Under the pieces are notes generated by a model, which was given only the letters and a program-made list of their open reading frames with translations, ran no database searches and was not told the DNA's origin. 64,000 bases of DNA. Origin: Tricholomella constricta. Its lineage: Eukaryota > Basidiomycota > Agaricomycetes > Agaricales > Lyophyllaceae. Where the stretch lies: positions 744,001-808,000 of the forward strand of contig JAACJP010000001.1 in assembly GCA_013368375.1 (NCBI GenBank), in the 5' to 3' direction. Numbering within the stretch: the first letter of the stretch is position 1; each line of letters begins with the position of its first letter. A program made the translations under genes and the position numbers. Positions 44,885 through 53,938 of this stretch are shown here, one piece after another.

Positions 44885-45747
44885 GGCGTACCACCCGCAG
44901 ACCGACGGACAGACCGAACGCGTCAACCAGGAGCTGGAACAGTTCTTGCGGGTCTTCTGCAATGAGCGCCAGAACGACTGGGAGGACCTCTTGCCCGACG
45001 CCGAATTCAGTTACAACAACCATGTACATTCGGCGACGCAGCAGACCCCCTTCCTGCTCGACACTGGTCGGCATCCACGCATGGGCTTTGAGCCACGTCG
45101 GGGCGCTTCCAAGAACGAGTCGGCCGACGAGTTTGTGGAGCGCATGAAGGAAGCACAGGAAGAAGCCAAGGCAGCGCTCTCAAAGGCCAAAGACGACATG
45201 GAGCGGTACTACAACCAGTGACACGCCCCAACGCCCGACTACCAGCCTGGCGACAAGGTGTACTTGGACGCGACCGACATTTCTACGACGCGACCATCTA
45301 AGAAATTGTCGCATCGCTACCTTGGCCCTTTTGTCGTGCAAAGGCGAGTCGGCCCGCTCGCATACCGCCTCCTGCTGCCTCAATCCATGAAGCGCATCCA
45401 CCCAGTCTTCCACGTCGTGAAACTCATCCCCGCCGTCGCTGATCCGATCGAAGGTCGTCGGTCCAATCCTCCTCCTCCCCCCGACATAATCGACGACGAA
45501 CCCCATTACGAAGTTGAAAAGATCCTCGATAGCCGAACCTTCCGCAAAAAACTACAGTACAAGGTCCTGTGGAAAGGCTATGGTTACGAAGAAGCTTCAT
45601 GGGAACCTCGCGAAAATGTCACCGCCCCCGATCTGGTACGCAAGTTCCACCGCGACAACCCCGACGCTGCCCGCCACATTCGTGGCATGTTCACATTATC
45701 CCCGGCCATCTTCGCCACCGCTACCCCGCACCGAGTCGTTGCGATTC

Positions 45748-45758
45748 AAAAGGGGGGG
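45748..45758 (+). promoter_or_regulatory. Polypurine tract of the outer element
   Basis: AAAAGGGGGGG lies 3 nt before the 3' LTR and overlaps the last codons of pol. Confidence 0.75.
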
Positions 45759-45761
45759 TGA

Positions 45762-46235
45762 TGTTAGGGGAACACCCGTTCACGCCCTCCAACGCTCACC
45801 AACTGTTCCCCGACACGTGCGCTCGCTCCTGACCGATCGCGATCCCGACCCCGACGCTCTGACCCAAGCGTCGGTGTACATATTTACCTTACTCACTTCC
45901 TGTCATTCCCCTCGTTTCCCTGTTCATATTCCCGATCACCTGACATCCCGACGACGGTTACCATCAGACAGCATCCGGAACCCGCTCATCATTATCACCT
46001 GTCATGGTTATCACATGTCGTTATTATCACATGTACAGTACACTATGGAGAGCCTGCCCTCATGTATCACACTTGTATATAGCCGGCCCCCTGGCATCTG
46101 GGAATCCTTTACACTATTCTCTTTGGATTCCCCTTTGCCAGGTAAGCCTTATTTACCTCGTTACAGTACATCAATATAACTTTGGATTCCCCTTTGCCAG
46201 TACGACTAGGCTCTGCTCTAAGGGTCGCCCTAACA
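45762..46235 (+). repeat. 3' LTR of the outer element
   Basis: 474 bp, identical to 29484-29957, followed by CTGAT (46236-46240). Confidence 0.95.
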
Positions 46236-46240
46236 CTGAT

Positions 46241-46743
46241 TGACATTATTTAGGGACAAACCGACTTCAGATTTGGATTCAGCTTGTTGAAAGACGTCGA
46301 AAAACAACCTTCCGAAGTTTTTCCCACGAGCTTTTAGGTTGGCCAAAATTTTGAGGTGATTTTATGAATATTGTGTACCTCTTTGGAGCTCTGGGGGGGG
46401 GAGAAGCCTTACCTATCCAGCATAATTGATACCTATGAGGAATTATCCTCACCCCTAGGTAAAATTGGACTAGGAATATTATATATCGAGGCCTAGAGAG
46501 CCATCTGTTGGAATATAATCCATAATATTTGTACATGCTGACCCTTTCGAACTCCGCTTGGCCGAGGTGCCGAAGGCCGATCCCACCGAAACTTCCTTAT
46601 TTGGAAAATTTTCCGACGGTCAGTTCTTTACAGATTCATGATCAGCTCATCGAAAGGAGTCGATTGCGCATATTTTCATATTTCTAGCGTTACTTTTTGG
46701 GGGTGGCCAAAATTTTGGGTCATTTTCTGAAAATTTTGGAAAT
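46241..46743. other. AT-rich spacer between two mobile elements
   Basis: No gene was recognised. Two imperfect copies of a segment around TGGCCAAAATTTTG (46337-46370 and 46701-46733) and a run of eight G (about 46393-46400) suggest an old, unrecognised repeat. Confidence 0.4.
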
Positions 46744-46773
46744 CGAGAAATCGGCTCGTTGATTCCTGTTCGT
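46744..46773. repeat. 30-bp flanking repeat, left of the DIRS-type element
   Basis: The segment beginning CGAGAAATCGGC and ending CCTGTTCGT recurs at 53909-53938 with one mismatch (C versus T), so the two copies bracket the element. Confidence 0.7.
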
Positions 46774-46948
46774 TGACTACTGAGGCTACGTAAGCCTGTG
46801 CACGGCTAGCCTAAGGTTAGATAAGGCTCGCGCGTTCACGAAATTATTTGGTCATCATATGTTTCTCATTTCCTCTTTTTGGATGACGCTGCGCACGGTG
46901 GTGAGACATCCTCTCTCGACCGCGCTCCCTCATCATTGAAATTTGCTT
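46774..46948 (+). repeat. A1 repeat of the DIRS-type element
   Basis: This 175-bp segment runs from TGACTACTGAGGC to ATTTGCTT. It matches A2 (52517-52691), A3 (52985-53159) and A4 (53453-53627) with only a few differences. Confidence 0.85.
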
Positions 46949-46954
46949 GACATA

Positions 46955-48442
46955 ATGTCCAATCTGCTCCCTAATGCTGGTGTACCGGGACCCCTCCCGG
47001 ACGACTTTGATTTCGATCGGCATCTTACGGCCCCGGAAGCCTTCATGATGCCCGATATTCCGCTTGCCATTCGCGTGGCGCGCAATGTTGAAATGGAGAA
47101 GTTTAATAATGAAAGTATATTCAAAACTATCTCTGCTAAGGAAACTCCTGCTCCTCGCCCCATGGACCTCGATGTCGGCCCGCCTATCCGTCGCCTCTAC
47201 GCGTACACCGACGACGAACTGCAGGAGTTCGTGGAGAGTGAGGCGCTCTGCGCCTCTCTTGCTCCTCTTCCGGTGGCACTGGTCAGATTTGTCGATGGTG
47301 AGCGTTTGCGTTCGAAGAAGGTCGCCGAATTGGACAGGCAATTGGACCGAGAGAAAGAAAAGGAAGCGGAAGCGAAAACTCGGACCAAGCTACTCGGGAG
47401 CATGCGCCTGGTCGATCCGGTCAAACGAGTCCCAGCTCAGCGCGACCGGATTACAATTCCGACGACGTACCTCCTCTGCATCAAGAACAAGCTCTGCCCT
47501 CCGTTAAATTTCTTCACCAACGAACACATCAATGTTGTCAATTATTCTCCTCAGGAAATCCATTTCAAGTTACTTTGACCCTGGGGCGATGAGGACTCGT
47601 CGGAGAAGGTTCAGCTGCTAGATATGCCCAAGATGGTCGCTTTGTGGGGATCGGACGATTCCAGTGCGTGCTTCACTCGTTTTCGCTTTACAGAAGCTTC
47701 TGCCAACCTTTTATTGGCGCTCGAGCTCCTCTGCAATCCCCTTCCGTTGTCCTCGAACACTCTTGGCACCAACTCTCCTCTTTCGGAACCTTTGAACTCG
47801 GGTGCTTCTTACGCTTCAGAGTTCAAAAAGCACCGCGAGTTTTTTATCCAGCTCGACAATTTCGAGGGAACCTACGCGGACTGGTACGCCTTTGAGGTAA
47901 AGGCTCGTAGGGATATCTTAAAAGGTATTCTTTTCAACTGGGATGCATACGCTTCGGAGGTTCTCCTCCGGGTTCGTCTCGGAGCTCTCGAACGTGGGCG
48001 TCGGGTTCCTTCGTTGTCTCACAAGCGACCCCTGGAACAGGATCATTTCCCAACCTCTAAGTCAACGCGCGTTTCTCGTTCGGATACCTCTCCTTCCTCC
48101 TCTCGATCTCGTCAGTCCTTTCGAGCCGCCCCTGGTCGCGCCCCACAATGTCTCATCTGCGCCAGGGGACACTCTTTCCGTGACCACTCTAACTCGGCAG
48201 TCTCCTTCGAGGACGGTAAACCATTCTTTGCTCGCTTGCGAGACAATGCTTTGTGGACAACAAAGCCCTACAAGGGAAGCAGCTCAAAGAGGGTTTGTAC
48301 CCTCTACAATCTCAATAAGTACTGTGACAACAGGCATGGATCAGACGCCTTACACATCTGCTCCCTCTGTGGCGGACAACATGCTGCTTTCGAGCGAAGC
48401 TCTAGCTGCGAGCGCATATTCGACGGGTTCATCCAGGCCTGA
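46955..48442 (+). pseudogene. Gag-like ORF of the DIRS-type element, one nonsense codon
   Basis: One frame runs from the ATG at 46955 to the stop at 48440-48442, broken only by TGA at 47576-47578. The central part is helical and charged. The C-terminus has a motif with HICSLCGGQHAAFERSSSC and upstream Cys residues (CLICARGHSFRDH, CTLYNLNKYC), the Cys/His arrangement seen in Gag of fungal and animal DIRS elements. It overlaps the RT frame by about 100 nt. Confidence 0.72.
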
Positions 48443-50611
48443 TTCTTTTATTCAGCCCTCTCTACCATATCGCGACTTCTCTCAGACCGTGTCTCTTCGT
48501 ATGCGTCAGCCTGGTTCCTCCCCTGCCGATAATGAACTCTTCGAACGTGTTGTGACACCTTATAGCGCCCCGGCTTTTAATCGTCTACTTCTCAAACATA
48601 ATCTTCTCTCGTCCTACCCACTTCTCGTGGACAACCTGACTCACGGTTTTCCTCTTGGCACGCTTCCCAAACTCGAGCGCAGTGTCGTTATCAAAAACCA
48701 TCCCTCTGTTAATATTCATCCCGAAGCCGTTCAGGAATACATCTCTACCGAGTTGCAATGTGGTTGCATGTTGGGACCCTACTCCCTCGTCGACGTTGAA
48801 CGTATCATGCGTGGACCTGTTTATTCTTCTCCATTTATTGTCGCTGAACATGACGTCGGTCCTGGTCTACCGCCCAAGATGCGAGTCTGCCGCAATCTAT
48901 CTAAAGGTGACCCAGTTAGCGGCATGCCGTCGGTAAACAGTTTCATCTCCAAAGACGATTTTCCCACTCGCTTCGACATGGTGTTTCGCGTCGCCGACGA
49001 GGTATGTTAATTTTCTGTCTGTCATCTTCCCAGTCTCCAACCTCTCTCTTCGCGCCGGGCAAACTTCTTGACCCTTTCTTTGTGCTATAATCTCTCAGGC
49101 GAGCTCTTCGATCTCGTCTCATCTCTACACTCCGATGGTTGGCTACTGTCTACTCTATTCGATCTCTACTCTTCATCTTTCATGATTATATCATCTCTTT
49201 GAATTTCTCAACTCTTGACGGCTAGCCACCGTCTCTTCGTGCTCGGGAAGTTCGCATTGCATAACTCCATTTTCTCTGCACGCTTTCGTGTTTACTCTAC
49301 ACGCTTTCGCGTTTGATCTTATCTTTACTCTTGCTCATCATCTCGCTGCCTCCAGGTCGCACGCGCACCGCTTGGCACGCAGGCCATGTCATTCGACATC
49401 AAGGCCTTTCATCGCACTTGTCCGGCGCTCCCACATCACAAACCTTTTCTCGTTGTCTCTTTTAACAACAAATTCTTCATCGATCACGTTCATCCCTTCG
49501 GTCTTCGACCAGCCAGTAGTAATTCTGGCCAGATTGCCAATGCCTCCATCGACATCTGGCATGCTGAGACTGTCCAGCAATCTCTTTTCTTGAAGTACGA
49601 AGATGACATCGAAGCCTTCCGATTCCCTGTCTCAAATGGTCCTTTTCGTGAGGGCTCCTTCACATGCTTACGACCGTGATTCCATCATGAATCTCGTCGC
49701 TGATCTCCAGATTCCGTGGCATCCAGAAAAGACCGATTCACATTTCTCTGCTCTTTTCACCTTCATCGGCTTCTCCTGGAATCTCGATCTTCGTACGGTA
49801 ACCTTACCTGAGAAGAAACGTCTCAAGTACTTGGCTCGCGTCTCAAACATGCTAGATGCCCATACTCGTCTCCACTCTTCTTTTCATCTGCGCGATATAC
49901 AGGTCATACACGGCACCCTGGTTCACATGTCGTTCGTTTATCCTGAGGGATCTTCGCGCTTGCCCCCTTTCTCCAATTTCATGTCAGGTTCGACATCTCC
50001 CTACTATTCATTTCTTCCCATTCTCAATTGTTGTAGGTTATCGGGGCAACACCTTCGTCTTGCACCACCTCTCTGATTCAGTGGTTTTCGCTCTTCGCTG
50101 GTGGCTCAACAAACTTGACGATCCCCAGGCTTTTCGACAACTGCATCCCATTCATCCTCTCCTCAATAACAAAATTTTCGTCGATGCTTCGATGTCATGG
50201 GGCATCGGCATCATTATTGATCATCACTGGCATGCTTTCCAACTTCGTGACGATTAGAAGCGTCCTCACCATGACATCTGTTGGCTCGAGGCTTTGGCTA
50301 TCGAACTCGCCGTATATTTTCTTGTCCAATTAGGCTTCCGGAACACACGCTTCCTCATCCACTCTGATAATTTTGGAGCTATGGGTGCCCATCAAAAACT
50401 GCGAAGCCCTAATGTTCCTATTAACCTCTGTACTCGACGAACCTATTCAGCACTTGCCCAACACATCATCGTTCCCACTTTCGAATACATTGAATCTAAG
50501 AATAATCCTGCCGACCCGATCTCGCGTGGAGAATCTGGGTCTCCTTCTCGGAATTGGCTTTCGCGCACCTTCGATCTCCCGCGCGAACTTGAACCTTTCT
50601 TTCATGAGTAA
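48336..50611 (+). pseudogene. Reverse transcriptase / RNase H of the DIRS-type element, disrupted
   Basis: RT begins near 48336. Family segments are KMRVCRNLSKGDP, PSVNSFISKDDFPTRFDM, then after a 354-bp intron-like gap (49002-49355) VARAPLGTQAMSFDIKAFHR, and an active-site segment LKYEDDIEAF. A frame change is needed near 49640-49670 before YDRDSIMNLVADLQIPWHPEK. RNase H follows with FVDASMSWGIGIII, WLEALAIELAVYFL, HSDNFGAMGAH and ESKNNPADPISRG. TAG at 50255-50257 interrupts it. The segment between 49980 and 50110 changes frame again. Confidence 0.72.
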
Positions 50612-51204
50612 CTCGTCGCCCACTACGGTCTCCCATGAGATCGTCGATGTAGGTTTTGGCGTCTCCGCTATTCGAAAACGCCTTCCACGCAAACCGTCCA
50701 TCGAAAACTCGGCTTCCACACCTTCTTCCTCTTCAACTCCTCCTTCGATGCCCCATGTCTCATTAATCGCCCTGGGAATCTCTGTTATTTCTACCTCAGC
50801 TTCAAAACCGACCATGACTTCCAAACCATCTCCATATCGTCGCCCGTCTGCCTCCAAGCCTTCCGTTCCTCTCAGCTCGCGGCCTTCTGCAGTCGCGCCG
50901 GGCGTCTCCCGCATGCTGACAGGTCTGTATCCACGTGTCTCTCGCGTGTCCCACTCCTCTTTCCATGCCTCCGCCTCTTCTCGTCTCGCTGCTGCTAAAC
51001 ATCTTCCTCCTCGTCAACGACGTCCCCCATCTTCACTAAATTCATATGCACCATCTCATCTGAGGCCCCCGGTTCCGGCTGACCACCGCCTTCTTCTCTG
51101 GACGACTCCACACTCTTGTCTAGCACAAAGTTCACTTGCCTCAGAGATCTCTCCACGTCTTCAGGTAAATTCTCCAATACTCCTCATCACTCTCTTTTCA
51201 TTTT

Positions 51205-52098
51205 TTGGACTGCCTTCTCGAATCCGTCTCCGACTCTACGCATCAGTCTTATGGTGCAGGTCTCTTACGCTTCACACAATTCTGCGACCATGAACATATT
51301 CCAGAACAACTTCGTATGCCCGTGTCCGAAGTCGTTCTCTCCGCCTTCGTCGCCGATGCTGCTGGCTCGTGTTCAGGTGAATGTATTCGCAATTGGCTCA
51401 ATGGTCTCCGTTTATGGCACAAACTCAATCATGCTCACTGGCATGGACATGACTCACTTGTTCCCTCTGTCCTAAAATCTGCCGATAAATTGGGCTCCTC
51501 TTTCAAAAAACCTCCTCGCAATCCCATCACCGGCCAACATCTTTATGCTCTCCATGAGGACCTCGACCTCAATTCTCCTATTGGTGCAGCTATCTGGGCT
51601 GCTGCCCTTTCCACGTTCTGGGGATGCCGTCGACTTGGCGAACTTCTTCCCAAATCCACCACCTCCTTCAATCCGACCCACGATGTCTCTCATGACACAC
51701 CTCTCAAAAGCTCCTTCGTCAATGGCAAAAAGGTCTTCTCCTTTCACATCCCGTGGACCAAGACTACTACCCATCAAGGCAGAGAATGCATCCTCACAGC
51801 AACTAACAACCTTTTCTGTCCCGTTGCGGCTCTTGAAAATCATCTACGTATCAATAAACTCTCTCAATCTTCCGTTCCTCTTTTTGCTTATGTATCCAAC
51901 ACTGATTCTTTCTCTCCTCTCACAAAAGACGTCTTTCTTTGTCACACCTCCTCCATTTTCACTCGTCATCAGCTCGACCCCGTTTTCGGTCACAGTTATC
52001 GCATTGGGGGCTCGCTCGAACTTCTCGCTGCGGGCGTCCCTCCCGAGGTGATTATGAAGCTCGGCGGGTGGACCTCTCTTTCTTTTCTACTTTACTGA
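51205..52098 (+). pseudogene. Tyrosine recombinase of the DIRS-type element, truncated by a stop
   Basis: The frame carries the catalytic signature of tyrosine recombinases: Arg in WGCRRLGEL (about 51620), H-x-x-R in HSYRIGG (about 51991), the H/W position in LGGWTS, and the nucleophile Tyr at 52093-52095. The very next codon is TGA, where family members have Trp. The downstream frame stays open for another 30 or so codons, so the stop looks like a point mutation. A polar N-terminal region extends upstream in other frames. Confidence 0.78.
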
Positions 52099-52287
52099 CG
52101 ACGTCTTGACTTCATTGTTCCCGCCGCTATAACCCGTACATGGGACGCTCAAAGGCGTCACTTCGCACAACAAAATCACTTACCTATTAATTAATTATCC
52201 AAATATATTTCTTCTCCTCATTCACATGGCTCCTTTGGGAAGCTCGGGTAGGGCTCGTTCACCCGACGGTCGAGCCATGCTCTAATT

Positions 52288-53908
52288 GGGTAGTCGTGGC
52301 TTCTCTCGCGCATCAGCTATAACGCTGGTTTCCTCCCAGACTCGATCGAACGGCAGCGATTGCAGCCGATCCGGATTTCCCGGAGCCAGATCGAAAGCCT
52401 GGGCCTGGTCACGACTCCTTTTGTACAGAGGTTCTGATCTTGGAACCTCTCACCAAAACTTATTCCCTATTCTACTCTTTCTCGTGCGCTTTTATTTGCG
52501 AGAGCGCTAGCCTTATTGACTACTGAGGCTACGTAAGCCTGTGCATGGCTAGCCTAAGGTTAGATAAGGCTCGCGCGTTCACGAAATTACTTGGTCATCA
52601 TATGTTTCTCATTTCCTCTTTTTGGATGACGCTGCGCGCGGTGGTGAGACATCCTCTCTCGACCGCGCTCCCTCATCATTGAAATTTGCTTCACCCACCA
52701 TCCCACCCTTTTACTTTAACATTTTTATTTCTCTTTTTCTTTTTATTTCCTACCACAGTGGGTAGTCGTGGCTTCTCTCGCGCATCAGCTATAACGCTGG
52801 TTTCCTCCCAGGATCGAACAGCAGCGATTGCAGCCGATCCGGATTTCCTGGAGCCAGATCGAAGGCCTGGGCCTGGTCACGACTCCTTTTGTACAGAGGT
52901 TCTGATCTTGGAACCTCTCACCAAAACTTATTCCCTATTCTACTCTTTCTCGTGCGCTTTTATTTGCGAGAGCGCTAGCCTTATTGACTACTGAGGCTAC
53001 GTAAGCCTGTGCACGGCTAGCCTAAGGTTAGATAAGGCTCGCGCGTTCACGAAATTACTGGGTCATCATATGTTTCTCATTTCCTCTTTTTGGATGACGC
53101 TGCGCGCGGTGGTGAGACATCCTCTCTCGACCGCGCACCCTCATCATTGAAATTTGCTTCACCCACCATCCCACCCTTTTACTTTAACATTTTTATTTCT
53201 CTTTTTCTTTTTATTTCCTACCACAGTGGGTAGTCGTGGCTTCTCTCGCGCATCAGCTATAACGCTGGTTTCCTCCCAGGATCGAACGGCAGCGATTGCA
53301 GCCGATCCGGATTTCCTGGAGCCAGATCGAAGGCCTGGGCCTGGTCACGACTCCTTTTGTACAGAGGTTCTGATCTTGGAACCTCTCACCAAAACTTATT
53401 CCCTATTCTACTCTTTCTCGTGCGCTTTTATTTGCGAGAGCGCTAGCCTTATTGACTACTGAGGCTACGTAAGCCTGTGCACGGCTAGCCTAAGGTTAGA
53501 TAAGGCTCGCGCGTTCACGAAATTACTGGGTCATCATATGTTTCTCATTTCCTCTTTTTGGATGACGCTGCGCGCGGTGGTGAGACATCCTCTCTCGACC
53601 GCGCTCCCTCATCATTGAAATTTGCTTCACCCACCATCCCACCCTTTTACTTTAACATTTTTATTTCTCTTTTTCTTTTTATTTCCTACCACAGTGGGTA
53701 GTCGTGGCTTCTCTCGCGCATCAGCTATAACGCTGGTTTCCTCCCAGGATCGAACGGCAGCGATTGCAGCCGATCCAGATTTCCCGGAGCCAGATCGAAG
53801 GCCTGGGCCTGGTCACGACTCCTTTTGTACAGAGGTTCTGATCTTGGAACCTCTCACCAAAACTTATTCCCTATTCTACTCTTTCTCGTGCGCTTTTATT
53901 TGCGAGAG
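52288..53908 (+). repeat. Amplified split-direct-repeat block (four B and three A copies)
   Basis: B copies start at 52288, 52760, 53228 and 53696; A copies start at 52517, 52985 and 53453. The period is 468 bp, apart from a 4-bp insertion in B1. Each B copy ends in TTTGCGAGAGCG and is followed by CTAGCCTTAT before the next A; the last is followed by the flanking repeat instead. A and the next B are joined by a 68-bp pyrimidine-rich linker. Repeated open frames of about 100 codons in the block are artefacts of the repeat. Confidence 0.9.
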
Positions 53909-53938
53909 CGAGAAATCGGCTTGTTGATTCCTGTTCGT
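53909..53938. repeat. 30-bp flanking repeat, right of the DIRS-type element
   Basis: This is the second copy of the 46744-46773 sequence, one base different. Confidence 0.7.

Larger units (their letters stand above)
31325..45761 (+). pseudogene. pol: Pol polyprotein of the outer element, disrupted
   Basis: Segments 31325-34456 and 44885-45761 (after removal of the inner element) together encode Pol. Visible domains are: retropepsin ALVDSGATGSF (about 31618), RT with YLDDIL (about 32864), and RNase H with EADSSDFATGAVLSQ (about 33303). Integrase follows, with its H-H-C-C zinc site, DFITELPES and SDRGPQF, then YHPQTDGQTE beyond the insertion. A chromodomain ends it (about 45505-45680, EVEKILDSR...WKGYGYEEASWEP). 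Defects: the inner element splits the integrase core before the last catalytic Glu; TGA at 45219-45221 is consistent with a CGA to TGA change; and the linker must change frame once more near 31560-31590. The final stop abuts the 3' LTR. Confidence 0.88.
29484..46235 (+). mobile_element. Outer Ty3-type chromodomain LTR retrotransposon, interrupted
   Basis: The element runs from 474-bp LTR to 474-bp LTR, with gag and pol in the order protease, RT, RNase H, integrase and chromodomain. The C-terminal chromodomain defines a chromovirus. Removing the inner element and one copy of its target duplication leaves about 6.3 kb. The LTRs are identical over 474 bp as far as I can compare by eye, so the insertion is recent. 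The copy is nevertheless dead: integrase is split by the inner element, there is an in-frame TGA at 45219-45221, and a one-base frame change lies near 31560-31590. A self-complementary primer site suggests Tf1-like self-priming. Confidence 0.93.
46774..53908 (+). mobile_element. DIRS-type tyrosine-recombinase retroelement, degenerate
   Basis: The region encodes a Gag-like protein with a terminal Cys/His motif, a DIRS-type RT and RNase H, and a tyrosine recombinase in place of an integrase. It has no LTRs. A 175-bp repeat A1 (46774-46948) at the left recurs as A2 inside a repeat block at the right. There it alternates with a second repeat B, as in PAT-like elements (A1 ... B1-A2-B2). Here the right block is B1-A2-B2-A3-B3-A4-B4. 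Several in-frame stops and a frameshift show that this copy is not autonomous. Confidence 0.85.

Noticed and set aside
52686..53927. Three near-identical plus-strand ORFs of about 100 codons
   Set aside because: They are copies of the 468-bp repeat unit read through linker, B and spacer; composition is low-complexity and no homologues are known to me.
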